Shown: positions 24,541-33,484 of the stretch, one piece after another | Layout: every line of letters begins with the position of its first letter | Numbering within the stretch: position 1 is the stretch's first letter | Assembly: GCA_949293295.1 (NCBI GenBank) | Contig: CASFCG010000025.1 | Location: 1-46,064, forward strand | Reading direction: 5' to 3' | DNA length: 46,064 nucleotides | DNA from: an uncultured Cetobacterium sp. | Lineage (GTDB): Bacteria > Fusobacteriota > Fusobacteriia > Fusobacteriales > Fusobacteriaceae | Position numbers and translations under genes: made by a program | The notes under the pieces: generated by a model | Seen by the model: the letters and a program-made list of their open reading frames with translations, nothing else | Told to the model about the DNA's origin: nothing | Databases searched by the model: none

Positions 24541-24565
24541 AACAGGGAGTTATCCCTGTTTTTTT
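24541..24565 (+). terminator. rpsO terminator
   Basis: Stem AACAGGGA/TCCCTGTT (24541-24548, 24553-24560), loop GTTA, followed by five more T. Confidence 0.92.
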
Positions 24566-24577
24566 ATAGGAGGAGTT

Positions 24578-25648
24578 ATGAAGAATAAATTATTTTTATC
24601 TATCTGTTTATGCTTTATGATTGTATTTAGTATAAACTTTGCAGAGGACTATATACAAGGAAAAGTATTGACCTTAGAAAAGAGTCATAAATTGGATAAA
24701 ACAGATGAAAATATTATTGGGACTGACGAATTTAGAATCAAAATTTTGGAGGGAAAAGAAAAAGGAAAAGAGATTATTATTTTTCAGCCTATTTATTCTG
24801 AATCTGCTTATAATATGGATGTGAAAGTTGGAGATAAAATTGTAATTTATAAAGATAACGATGATTATTTTATTGCTGACATAGATAGGAGAGGAAATCT
24901 AATAAATCTATTTTTATTATTTTCAATAATGATAATTGCCATAGCGAGATGGAAAGGGCTTAAGGCATTAATATCACTCATAATATCTATTACTATTGTT
25001 TATAAAATATTTTTGCCATTAATTGTAAAGGGTTACTCACCTATTTTGATATCTACAATTGTAGCACTTTTAGCATCTGCCATAACGATTTTACTTTCTA
25101 CAGGTATATCTAAAAAAGGGGTAGTAGCTATTCTAGGAGCTGTGGCAGGTGTTGTAGGAGCAGGAATTATCTCAATGTATTTCTCTTATAAGATGTCGAT
25201 GACAGGATTTACAACAATAGATTCATTAAATTTTTCAGAGATGCTAAGAGGAATCAAGGTAAAAGAGATTATATCTGCAGGAGTAATCTTGGGAAGTATG
25301 GGGGCAGTAATGGATATTTCAATGTCAATAGCTTCTGCTTTAAATGAGGTTAAAGAACACGATAAGACAATAACACGTAAAGAGATTTTTGCTACTGGTA
25401 TGAGAATAGGTGAGGATGTCATAGGAACTATGGTGAATACGTTGATATTGGCTTATATTGGAAGTGGTATTCTATCGACGCTTTTTATCTATATGCAACA
25501 GGATAAATTTCCGATTATTAGAATATTAAATTTTGAATCTATTGTTGCGGATATTTTAAGAGCATTTTCTGGAAGTATCGGAATCTTGATAGCAGTTCCA
25601 ATAACATCTTATCTATCCTGTATTTTTTTTGCTAAACAAGATAAATAG
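24578..25648 (+). CDS. YibE/F-family membrane protein
   Basis: 356 residues. A signal-like N-terminal helix is followed by an extracytoplasmic beta domain (about 25-105; GKVLTLEKSHKLD, FRIKILEGKEKGKEI, VGDKIVIYKD). Eight or so membrane helices come next, with the YibE/F signature region SAGVILGSMGAVMDISMSIASAL and GMRIGEDVIGTMVNTLILAY. The family is widespread in Firmicutes and related bacteria but has no firmly known function. The ribosome site TAGGAGGAG is 12 bases after the rpsO terminator, so it may be expressed by read-through. Confidence 0.88.
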   Translation: MKNKLFLSICLCFMIVFSINFAEDYIQGKVLTLEKSHKLDKTDENIIGTDEFRIKILEGKEKGKEIIIFQPIYSESAYNMDVKVGDKIVIYKDNDDYFIADIDRRGNLINLFLLFSIMIIAIARWKGLKALISLIISITIVYKIFLPLIVKGYSPILISTIVALLASAITILLSTGISKKGVVAILGAVAGVVGAGIISMYFSYKMSMTGFTTIDSLNFSEMLRGIKVKEIISAGVILGSMGAVMDISMSIASALNEVKEHDKTITRKEIFATGMRIGEDVIGTMVNTLILAYIGSGILSTLFIYMQQDKFPIIRILNFESIVADILRAFSGSIGILIAVPITSYLSCIFFAKQDK

Positions 25649-25657
25649 TTATTTTTC

Positions 25658-25687
25658 TTGATATGAATGAGGTTTATGATGTATAAT
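25658..25687 (+). promoter_or_regulatory. dnaN promoter
   Basis: TTGATA (25658-25663), 18-bp spacer, TATAAT (25682-25687) with TG directly upstream. It lies about 60 bases before the dnaN ATG. Confidence 0.65.
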
Positions 25688-25748
25688 TAAAAAAAGTTCA
25701 GAAAATAGTATTTAAAAAATAGAAATTAATAGCTATTCAGGAGGAAAA

Positions 25749-26843
25749 ATGAAGTTTAATATAAAAAGAACGGAGCTTATTGAAGTATTTTCGGAATTTA
25801 TAAGTATTTTGAAAGACAATTCGATAAAACCTGTGATATCAGGATTGAAAATTGAAGTTGTAGAAAATCAGGTTATTTTTAGCGGAACAAATTTAGATAT
25901 GAACTATATAAAAGTGATATCTTGTCAAACACTTGAAAATGGAGTTGTTATTTTCAAACCACATTTAGCACTAGAATATATAAAATTATTGGATGATGAA
26001 TTGATTACAATCTCTTCAGATAATGAACTTCTTTCGATACATTTAGCAGAATTTTCTTTACTGTTAAATGAAAATTTTCCTGAAAATTTAAAGCAATCTA
26101 TTGTAGAGAAATTGGCAGTGATATCCCCACAGGAACTATATACGGCTTTTGAAAAAACTAAATTTTCGGCTTCACTTTCAGCGGAAAATTTAGCTATAAA
26201 TTGTATAAGGATTCTTTTTAGAGAGGATTATATATCATTTGTTTCAACAGATTCATATAGATTGACCTATTTGAAAACTAAAAATGGAGCTTTAAAATCG
26301 TATGAATGTTCTATTCCTTTTGAAGCGACTACGATTTTATCAAAATTCATAAAAGATTTAAAATCAGAGATAACTATTGGGATTAATAACGATAATTTGA
26401 TTTTTGAATGGGAAAACTCTTATTTTCTAACAAAATTGACAACTTTGCAATTTCCTAATTTTGAACCAATTATATTTGGAAATAGTTTTAGTAAGGAGAT
26501 GGAATTTAATATAGGGGAACTAAAGAGTGCATTAAAAAAAGTATTAACAGTTGCTAGAACAAGTAGTGAAGCTAAAAATGGAGCTATATTGGATTTTAAA
26601 GGAAAAAATCTTTTAATATCAGCCACATCAGGAAAAGCAAAAATAAATCAAAAGATAGAAATGATAAAGGTGGGAGAAGATTTTAGAGCTTCCTTAAATA
26701 TAAAATATTTATATGAGTTTATCGAAAAGATTGACAGTAATGTTATAATCAAGGGAAATAATTCCTCTTCTATGTTTGAAATTTCAGAAGCAAATACTAG
26801 AGATTACATATATATTTTAATGCCACTTGCTCTAAGAGAGTGA
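25749..26843 (+). CDS. dnaN: DNA polymerase III sliding clamp (beta)
   Basis: 364 residues with the three repeated clamp domains: MKFNIKRTELIEVFSEFISILKD at the start, FVSTDSYRLTYLKT in domain 2, and the C-terminal YIYILMPLAL, close to the canonical YLIMPMRL. It encircles DNA and tethers polymerase III and repair enzymes. The gene is not beside dnaA or recF, its usual place. It is either the sole relocated clamp or a paralogue; several canonical residues differ (for example the C-terminus). Ribosome site AGGAGG; corA follows after 16 bases. Confidence 0.92.
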   Translation: MKFNIKRTELIEVFSEFISILKDNSIKPVISGLKIEVVENQVIFSGTNLDMNYIKVISCQTLENGVVIFKPHLALEYIKLLDDELITISSDNELLSIHLAEFSLLLNENFPENLKQSIVEKLAVISPQELYTAFEKTKFSASLSAENLAINCIRILFREDYISFVSTDSYRLTYLKTKNGALKSYECSIPFEATTILSKFIKDLKSEITIGINNDNLIFEWENSYFLTKLTTLQFPNFEPIIFGNSFSKEMEFNIGELKSALKKVLTVARTSSEAKNGAILDFKGKNLLISATSGKAKINQKIEMIKVGEDFRASLNIKYLYEFIEKIDSNVIIKGNNSSSMFEISEANTRDYIYILMPLALRE

Positions 26844-26859
26844 TAGAAAGGAGTTTGTT

Positions 26860-27825
26860 ATGATAAAGATTTTTAGAACTCACAATAATATTTTAGAAAA
26901 AAAAATATTTTCTATTTCTGAAACTTTAGAGATTGATAAATTAACTGAAAAAAATAGCTGGATTCACCTTTTAAATCCTAATGAAGAAGAGATAAAAGTT
27001 ATTACAAATAGTTTTAATATTCCAGAGGAGCATGTTAGAGCGGCACTAGATGAGGAAGAGAAAGCACGTTTAGAGATTGATGAGGATATGGTTTTATTAA
27101 TAATAGATGTTCCTATTCAGACACAGGATAACTATTGCTCGTTTTCCACTGTTCCATTGGGAATTATACTTTTAAAAGATAATATAATAACCATTTCAAC
27201 TATAGAATTGAATCTGATTGATGAGTTTATTATTGGAAGAATAAAAAGTTTTTTTACATTTAAGAAAACGCGTTTTATACTTCAAATGCTTTTTAGAAAT
27301 TCAACATATTTTTTAATTTATCTTAAACAGATAAGTAGAATAAGTGAAAATATTGAAAGAAAATTGAAAAATAATTTTAATAATGAAGAGCTTTTACTAT
27401 TGCTTGATTTAGAAAAAAGTTTGGTTTATTTTTCAACCTCTTTAAAATCTAATGAAGCTGTTTTGGAAAGAATGATGAGAACAGAGATAGTTAAACAGTA
27501 TGATGAAGATTTGGAATTGTTGGAAGATGTTATCATTGAAACAAAACAGGCGATTGAGATGGCAAATATTTATTCAAGTATTTTGAGAAGTACCAGAGAT
27601 GCTTTTTCAGCTGTTATGTCAAATAACTTAAATGTTGTTATGAAAAGATTAACTTCTATAACAATTGTATTTGCAATTCCAACTGTCGTATCTGGATTCT
27701 GGGGAATGAATGTTCAAGGTATTCCATTTTCTAACTCTGTTTTTGGCTTTTGGTACGTTTTTATAGTTGCTTTTGTGTTGGGAGTTGGCTGTGTGTGGTC
27801 GCTTATAAAGAAAGATTTATTTTGA
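26860..27825 (+). CDS. corA: CorA-family magnesium/divalent cation channel
   Basis: 321 residues. The soluble N-terminal funnel domain (WIHLLNPNEEEI, IPEEHVRAALDEEEKARLEI) and long helices lead to two C-terminal membrane helices, with the diagnostic GMN at the pore mouth (GFWGMNVQGIPF). It mediates Mg2+ influx at the inner membrane. It follows dnaN by 16 bases with ribosome site AAAGGAG and ends in a strong terminator. It is probably co-transcribed with dnaN. Confidence 0.94.
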   Translation: MIKIFRTHNNILEKKIFSISETLEIDKLTEKNSWIHLLNPNEEEIKVITNSFNIPEEHVRAALDEEEKARLEIDEDMVLLIIDVPIQTQDNYCSFSTVPLGIILLKDNIITISTIELNLIDEFIIGRIKSFFTFKKTRFILQMLFRNSTYFLIYLKQISRISENIERKLKNNFNNEELLLLLDLEKSLVYFSTSLKSNEAVLERMMRTEIVKQYDEDLELLEDVIIETKQAIEMANIYSSILRSTRDAFSAVMSNNLNVVMKRLTSITIVFAIPTVVSGFWGMNVQGIPFSNSVFGFWYVFIVAFVLGVGCVWSLIKKDLF

Positions 27826-27830
27826 TTAAA

Positions 27831-27880
27831 AAAGCTGTTATAAATTGATGATTGTGATTCATTAATTTACAGCTTTTTTT
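27831..27880 (+). terminator. dnaN-corA terminator
   Basis: Stem AAAGCTGT/ACAGCTTT (27831-27838, 27869-27876) with an inner AAATT/AATTT pairing and a T-run. It shares the word AGCTGTTATAA with the rpsP terminator. Confidence 0.85.
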
Positions 27881-27951
27881 GTTAGGTGCTTTTATTAAGA
27901 AAGTTTAAAATAATTAGAATAAAAATATACAAAGTAATTTTTAAAAAATTA

Positions 27952-27980
27952 TTGACTTAATTTTAAAAAAGAACTACAAT
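27952..27980 (+). promoter_or_regulatory. Promoter of the decarboxylase-arginase gene
   Basis: TTGACT (27952-27957), 17-bp spacer, TACAAT (27975-27980). The start would be near 27987, giving a leader of about 65 bases. Confidence 0.7.
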
Positions 27981-28051
27981 ATCTTGCATTTATAATTACG
28001 TAGTATTGAAATTATTTTAATTTATAGATAAATTTACTATAAGGAGGTAAG

Positions 28052-30403
28052 ATGACTAAATTAAATCAAAATCAAACGCCGATATTTTCAACTTTAAAGG
28101 ATGTGTATGCTAAGCGTGATATAACCCCTTTCCATGTCCCAGGACATAAAAGAGGAAAAGGAGTAGACAAAGAGTTTTATGAATTTATGGGAAAGAATCC
28201 TTTTTCAATTGATGTAACTATTTTTAAGATGGTCGATGGATTACACAATCCAAAAAGTTGTATAAAAAAAGCTCAAGAGTTAGCAGCAGATGCTTATGGA
28301 GTTAAGAGGAGCTTTTTTGCTGTAAACGGAACCTCTGGAGCCATTCAAGCTATGATTATGTCGGTTGTAAAACCTGGAGAAAAAATCTTAGTTCCTAGAA
28401 ATGTTCATAAATCAGTATCAGCTGGAATAATTCTTAGTGGTTCTAATCCAGTTTATATGAATCCGGAGGTTGATAATGAGCTTGGAATAGCTCACGGAAT
28501 AAAACCAGAAGTTGTTGAGAATATGTTGAAAATACATCCAGACACAAAAGCTGTTTTAATAATCAATCCAACATATTATGGAGCAACTACAGATATAAAA
28601 CGAATAGCTGATATAGTTCATAGTTATGATATACCTTTAATTGTTGATGAAGCTCATGGGGCACATCTTCATTTTCATGAAGAGCTACCAATGGCTGCAA
28701 TGGATGCAGGAGCAGATATTTGTTGTCAAAGCACTCATAAAATAATAGGAGCAATGACTCAAATGTCAATGTTACATGTAAATTCTGATAGAGTGGATGC
28801 CAATAGAGTTCAACAGATTTTAAGTTTACTTCATACAACTTCTCCTTCATATCCGTTAATGGCTTCTTTAGATTGTGCAAGAAGACAGATAGCGATAGTG
28901 GGAAGAGAACTTTTGACAAAAACTTTAAAACTAGCTAGAGAGTTAAGAAGTGAGATAAACAAAATACCTGGGATATATGCTTTTGGAAAAGAGATAATTG
29001 GAAAATATGGAATATATGATTTTGATGAAACTAAATTGTCAATATCTGCTCGTGAGTTAGGATTAACTGGATTTGAGCTTGAAACATTATTAGTAGATGA
29101 TTATAATATTCAAGTTGAGTTATCGGATTTTTATAATGTGTTAGGGCTAATAACTTTGGGAGATGATGAAGAGAGCACAGGAAAATTATTATCTGCTTTG
29201 AAAGATATAAGTGAAAGATTTTATGGAAAAGGAAAAAGATTGATAAATAAAACTGAAAAATTTCCAAATCTACCAGAAGCTTTATTGATTCCGAGAGAGG
29301 CTTTCTACAGTGAGACAAATAAGGTTAAATTTGACGAGAGCGAAGGGAAAATATGTGCAGAAATGATAATGGCTTATCCTCCAGGAATTCCAATAATTAC
29401 ACCGGGAGAGAGAATTACTAAAGAGATAATAGAGTATATAAAAAGCTTAAAGATTGCTAAACTTCATGTTCAAGGAATGGAGGATGAGAATTTAGAATAC
29501 ATTAAGATTATAGAGGAAGAGGATGCAATTTATCTTTATACAGAAAAAATGAAAAATAAGATGTTTGCAGTTCCAATGAACTTAGGAGCAAATAAAGCTG
29601 GAATTGAATTTGGACCAGAGGTATTAGAGGAGTACTTTCCAGATACTTTTGGAGAGATGACTTATATTGAAGTTGAAAAACAAAGAGAGAACTTTAATGA
29701 TTGGTCTTTAAAATATAAAAATACTGTTTTAAATACATGTGAAAAGTTAGCAACTGCAGTAAATGAGGCTGTGAAAGATGGATATAGACCTATTACCATC
29801 GGTGGAGACCACTCCATCGCTTTAGGTTCTATTTCAGGTGTCGCACTTGAAAAAGAGATTGGTGTTGTTTGGATAGATGCTCATGGTGATATGAATACTG
29901 ATGAGACGACAGTATCTGGGAATATTCATGGAATGCCGCTTGCTTTGTTACAAGGTGCAGGAGATAGGGACCTTGTAAATTGTTTTTATGAAGGAGCTAA
30001 GATAGATAGTAAAAATGTTGTTATATTAGGGGCGAGAGATTTAGATGTAAAAGAGAGAGAGGTTATTCAAGAATTAGGAGTAAAGGTTATTCCTTATGAT
30101 GAGGTTATACATAAGGGACTTGACAATGTATTAGAAGAGATTAAAGAGTATTTAAAGATTGATAATATTCATATAAGCTTTGATGTAGACTCTATTGACC
30201 CAGAGTTTGCCCCTGGAGTAAGTACCCCTGTAAGAAATGGTTTTACCCCTGAAGATATGTTTAAAACATTTAAATTTTTGTTCAAAAACTATTATATTAC
30301 ATCTGTTGATATTGTGGAATATAATCCTGTAAATGATAAGAATGAAAAAACGATGAATTTTGTCAATGATTTGACAGAGTTTGTATTGAATCCTAATATG
30401 TAG
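28052..30403 (+). CDS. Fused SpeA-like PLP decarboxylase and arginase-family ureohydrolase
   Basis: 783 residues, two complete enzymes in one frame. Residues 1 to about 490 are a short-form Orn/Lys/Arg decarboxylase: TPFHVPGHKRG, NGTSGAIQAMIMSVVKPG, VDEAHGAHLHFHEELP, PLP lysine K230 in STHKIIG, and AYPPGIPIITPGE. It closely resembles B. subtilis SpeA over its whole length. Residues 503-783 are an arginase fold with manganese ligands H587 (GGDH), D609/H611/D613 (DAHGD), D711 and D713 (FDVDSIDP). SGNIHGMP (622-629) and VEYNP (755-759) are arginase-type rather than agmatinase-type. Together they could make putrescine, urea and CO2 from arginine by either order of steps. The start ATG follows AAGGAGG. 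Specificity of each half is inferred. Confidence 0.9.
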   Translation: MTKLNQNQTPIFSTLKDVYAKRDITPFHVPGHKRGKGVDKEFYEFMGKNPFSIDVTIFKMVDGLHNPKSCIKKAQELAADAYGVKRSFFAVNGTSGAIQAMIMSVVKPGEKILVPRNVHKSVSAGIILSGSNPVYMNPEVDNELGIAHGIKPEVVENMLKIHPDTKAVLIINPTYYGATTDIKRIADIVHSYDIPLIVDEAHGAHLHFHEELPMAAMDAGADICCQSTHKIIGAMTQMSMLHVNSDRVDANRVQQILSLLHTTSPSYPLMASLDCARRQIAIVGRELLTKTLKLARELRSEINKIPGIYAFGKEIIGKYGIYDFDETKLSISARELGLTGFELETLLVDDYNIQVELSDFYNVLGLITLGDDEESTGKLLSALKDISERFYGKGKRLINKTEKFPNLPEALLIPREAFYSETNKVKFDESEGKICAEMIMAYPPGIPIITPGERITKEIIEYIKSLKIAKLHVQGMEDENLEYIKIIEEEDAIYLYTEKMKNKMFAVPMNLGANKAGIEFGPEVLEEYFPDTFGEMTYIEVEKQRENFNDWSLKYKNTVLNTCEKLATAVNEAVKDGYRPITIGGDHSIALGSISGVALEKEIGVVWIDAHGDMNTDETTVSGNIHGMPLALLQGAGDRDLVNCFYEGAKIDSKNVVILGARDLDVKEREVIQELGVKVIPYDEVIHKGLDNVLEEIKEYLKIDNIHISFDVDSIDPEFAPGVSTPVRNGFTPEDMFKTFKFLFKNYYITSVDIVEYNPVNDKNEKTMNFVNDLTEFVLNPNM

Positions 30404-30421
30404 TTCGTAGAGGTGTAATTT

Positions 30422-31270
30422 ATGAAAAAATTGGTATTGTCCAAACTAGAAGAAAATTTTGTAAGTTATAGCAAAAGTTTCAGAAAAATAGCTGACTTTA
30501 TAAAACATAATCAAAATATAATATCTTTTATTTCAATTAATGAATTAGCTAAAGAAACATTTACAAGTCCAGCAACAGTAACTAGATTTTCCAAAAGTTT
30601 AGGATTTAAAGGTTATCCAGATTTTCAAAAGGTTTTTCAAAAAGATGTCGAGATATCTTCTTCCCAAATGAAAACTTTTAGAGATGAGATTCAAGCTGTA
30701 GAGGGAGAAAATATTCTTTCAGAGATAATAACAACAAATATAGAGTTATTAGAAGAGTTGGATACAACTTTTATTGAGAAACAGCTAGAAGATGCTATAA
30801 AATTAATAAAACAAAGCAGAAAATTATATATTTTAGGAGCTAGAGGCTCATATGGATTAGCACATTATTTGTATTATATGTTGAAAGAGTTGAAAGAAAA
30901 TGTTGAATTAATGATTTCTGGAGCTTCTGACTTCACAGATAAGCTTTTGTATTCTAATAAGGAGGACGTACTTTTTACGATTTCATTTCATCCATATACT
31001 AATTTTACTTGTCAAGTAACAGAGTTTTTTAAAGAACAAGGAAATAAAATTATAACTATGACAGATAAAAAAGATTCTGTATTGGGAGAGATGTCTGATT
31101 TAATAATTACAACTAAAAATGGTGGAAAAGCGTACACATTTGTTCCTGGAATTATAATTTTAAACGCATTATTATTAAAATTTGCAAAGCAGAATAGTGA
31201 TGAGAGTGTTAAGAAGTTGGATAGATTAAAAGAGATTACAGGTAAATTTAATATTTACTACAAAGAGTAA
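30422..31270 (+). CDS. MurR/RpiR-family transcriptional regulator
   Basis: 282 residues. The N-terminal RpiR helix-turn-helix (1 to about 75: IADFIKHNQNIISFISINELAKETFTSPATVTRFSKSLGFKGYPDF) is followed by a SIS phosphosugar-binding domain (about 125-255: KLYILGARGSYGLAHYLYYMLKE, FTISFHPYTNFTCQVTEFFKEQ). The family senses sugar phosphates and represses or activates catabolic genes. It lies 18 bases after the decarboxylase-arginase gene with no terminator between, so it is probably co-transcribed. That is an unusual partner for a polyamine enzyme, and the target is unknown. Confidence 0.9.
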   Translation: MKKLVLSKLEENFVSYSKSFRKIADFIKHNQNIISFISINELAKETFTSPATVTRFSKSLGFKGYPDFQKVFQKDVEISSSQMKTFRDEIQAVEGENILSEIITTNIELLEELDTTFIEKQLEDAIKLIKQSRKLYILGARGSYGLAHYLYYMLKELKENVELMISGASDFTDKLLYSNKEDVLFTISFHPYTNFTCQVTEFFKEQGNKIITMTDKKDSVLGEMSDLIITTKNGGKAYTFVPGIIILNALLLKFAKQNSDESVKKLDRLKEITGKFNIYYKE

Positions 31271-31274
31271 ATAA

Positions 31275-31320
31275 AGGGTCATTATAGATTGGAAAATCCA
31301 ATTTATAATGGCTCTTTTTT
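31275..31320 (+). terminator. Terminator after the RpiR gene
   Basis: A long stem 31275-31292 with 31298-31315 (ends AGGGTC/GGCTCT, inner ATTATA/TATAAT and ATTGG/CCAAT), followed by TTTTTT. Confidence 0.85.
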
Positions 31321-31684
31321 GTTTAATTTTAAGGAAGCAAGGTATCAAGTTAGCTAATCTTTATTAAAAATTATCTATAATTTAGACGAAATATAAAGAA
31401 CGAGTTATCTTTTTGTTAAACAAATAAAATCTGATAAAAATATTATCATACTTGGTCTAACTACTCTAGCAATATGGAATGAAAATATTATCTAAAAAAG
31501 AGCTGTACAAATCCTGAGATTATAACAACTCTTTTTATAATATATTTAAAATGATTGGGTAGGTTTATATTGTTAAAATGAACTTTTATAAAATAAACTA
31601 TATTTAATTATCCCCTATAATCCTCAATAACTATTCTATAAAACTTATAACCATTTGGGTAATTTTCTTAGAAGTAGGTAATGA
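31321..31684. other. Gene-free stretch between the RpiR gene and hcp
   Basis: No credible frame. A hairpin with AAAAAGAG/CTCTTTTT arms (31495-31502, 31529-31536), extended by TGT/ACA, is a likely bidirectional terminator that can serve the minus-strand hcp. The rest is AT-rich and unremarkable. Confidence 0.55.
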
Positions 31685-33343
31685 TTAGAAATTTTTTAAA
31701 TCCTCTTCTACAGTTGAGATAGTTCCGATGTTGAAATTATCAATTAAAACTTTCAATACATTTTGAGAAAGAAAAGCGGGAATCGTTGGACCTAAATGAA
31801 TATTTTTTACTCCCAAGAACAACAGTGCTAGAAGTACAATTACAGCCTTTTGTTCATACCAAGCAATATTATAAACTATTGGAAGTTCATTAACACTTTC
31901 AAGTTCAAAAACCTCTTTTAATTTTAATGCAATTAATGCTAATGAATATGAGTCATTACATTGACCAGCATCTAAAACTCTAGGAATTCCACTGATATCT
32001 CCAAGCTCTAATTTATTATATTTATATTTTGCACAACCTGCAGTCAAGATAACAGTATCTTTCGGAAGTGCTTTTGCAAACTCTGTGTAGTAATCTCTTG
32101 ATTTCATTCTACCGTCACAACCAGCCATTACATAGAATTTTTTTATAGCTCCTGATTTTATAGCATCAACAACTTTATCTGCTAAAGCTAAAACTTGATT
32201 ATGAGCAAATCCACCTATGATTTTTCCAGTTTCAATCTCCGTTGGAGCAGAACACTTTTTAGCTAATTCAATAACTTCGGAGAAATCTTTTTTCCCATTT
32301 TTATCCTCTTTAATTCTTTTCCATCCTGGATATCCAGCAGCATTTGTAGTAAAAACTTTTCCTTCATATAAAGCTCCAGATTTAGGTGGGACAATACAGT
32401 TTGTAGTGAATATAATTGGTCCATTGAATGTTTCAAACTCCTCTTTTTGTTTCCACCAAGCGTTTCCGTAGTTTCCCACTAAATGTTTATATTTTTTTAA
32501 TTTTGGATAGTAGTGAGCTGGTAGCATTTCGGAGTGAGTATATATATCAACTCCAGTTCCTTCAGTTTGTTCTAATAGTTGAACGATATCATTTAAGTCA
32601 TGTCCTGAAATTAATATTCCTGGATTTTTTCCAACTCCAATGTTAACCTCTGTGATTTCTGGATTTCCAAAAGTTTCAGTATTAGCCTTATCTAAAAGTG
32701 CCATCACATCCACTCCATATTTTCCAGTCTCTAAAACTAAAGATACTAACTCCTCTACAGAAAGAGAATCATCCAATGTTGATACTAAAGCTTTTTCCAT
32801 AAAAGCTACTATTTCAGGAGATGTAAATCCCAAATTATTTGAGTGTTCATAGTAAGCTGACATCCCTTTTAATCCATAGATTATAATCTCTCTTAAAGAC
32901 CTTACATCTTCATTTTCTGTTGATAAAACGCCAATTGTTTTTGCTTTTTCATTCATTTCATCAAGAGTTATAACGTTGAAAGATAAGGCATCATGATTTT
33001 CCAATCTCGGAGTAATTCCTAATCTACCTATTTCAGATTTCAAAGTTTCTCTTATCTCTAGTCCTCTCAAAATCTCCTCTTTAATCATATTATCATCAAA
33101 ATTTGCATTTGTGATTGTTATAAACAGAGAGTTTGTAATATAATAATCAATCTTCTTGTGTAAAACTGAATTTTTATTTCTTTCTTCCAAAGAGATTTTT
33201 TCTCTTAACAAAGCAATTCCCTTTACTGTGTAAACTAATAAATCTTGTAAATTAGCTGTTAAGGGTTGCTTTCCGCAGACACCAATTACTGAACAACCTT
33301 TATTACCTGCTGTTTCTTGACATTGAAAACAAAACATTGACAT
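31685..33343 (-). CDS. hcp: Hydroxylamine reductase / hybrid cluster protein
   Basis: 552 residues. N-terminal Cys5, Cys8, Cys17 and Cys23 (CFQC, then GCSVIGVC; spacing C-x2-C-x8-C-x5-C) bind the proximal 4Fe-4S cluster, as in class I proteins of anaerobes. Hybrid-cluster ligand regions follow: [51 protein letters not shown] and AWYEQKAV. Hcp reduces nitric oxide or hydroxylamine in nitrosative-stress defence. It is divergent from an IclR regulator, with a palindromic site between them. No hcr reductase is adjacent. Ribosome site AAGGAGGT. Confidence 0.96.
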   Translation of the reverse strand: MSMFCFQCQETAGNKGCSVIGVCGKQPLTANLQDLLVYTVKGIALLREKISLEERNKNSVLHKKIDYYITNSLFITITNANFDDNMIKEEILRGLEIRETLKSEIGRLGITPRLENHDALSFNVITLDEMNEKAKTIGVLSTENEDVRSLREIIIYGLKGMSAYYEHSNNLGFTSPEIVAFMEKALVSTLDDSLSVEELVSLVLETGKYGVDVMALLDKANTETFGNPEITEVNIGVGKNPGILISGHDLNDIVQLLEQTEGTGVDIYTHSEMLPAHYYPKLKKYKHLVGNYGNAWWKQKEEFETFNGPIIFTTNCIVPPKSGALYEGKVFTTNAAGYPGWKRIKEDKNGKKDFSEVIELAKKCSAPTEIETGKIIGGFAHNQVLALADKVVDAIKSGAIKKFYVMAGCDGRMKSRDYYTEFAKALPKDTVILTAGCAKYKYNKLELGDISGIPRVLDAGQCNDSYSLALIALKLKEVFELESVNELPIVYNIAWYEQKAVIVLLALLFLGVKNIHLGPTIPAFLSQNVLKVLIDNFNIGTISTVEEDLKNF

Positions 33344-33376
33344 TTTTGACCTCCTTATTTCAATATTGTTATCACG

Positions 33377-33418
33377 ATTCTATCAAAAAAATTTTTTATT
33401 TTCAGTAACAAATGTTAC
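33377..33418 (-). promoter_or_regulatory. hcp promoter with Crp/Fnr-type site at about -41.5
   Basis: The palindrome GTAACAAATGTTAC (33405-33418) is centred at 33411.5. On the minus strand a -10 TAGAAT (33382-33377) predicts a start near 33370, which puts the centre at about -41.5, the class II activator position of Crp/Fnr proteins. The -35 is poor, as expected. GTAAC-N4-GTTAC resembles motifs proposed for HcpR regulators, from memory. Confidence 0.6.
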
Positions 33419-33443
33419 ACTTTTAAAAATTTCATGATATAAT
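33415..33443 (+). promoter_or_regulatory. Promoter of the IclR-family gene
   Basis: TTACAC (33415-33420), 17-bp spacer ending TGA, TATAAT (33438-33443). The -35 overlaps the right arm of the GTAAC-N4-GTTAC palindrome, so a bound protein would block it. Confidence 0.65.
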
Positions 33444-33484
33444 ATGTCGTGTGATTTTAATACTTATGTTAAGGAGATGAAGTT

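Noticed and set aside
31321-31684. Remnant gene between the RpiR gene and hcp
   Set aside because: All frames are short and interrupted and no protein family is recognisable.
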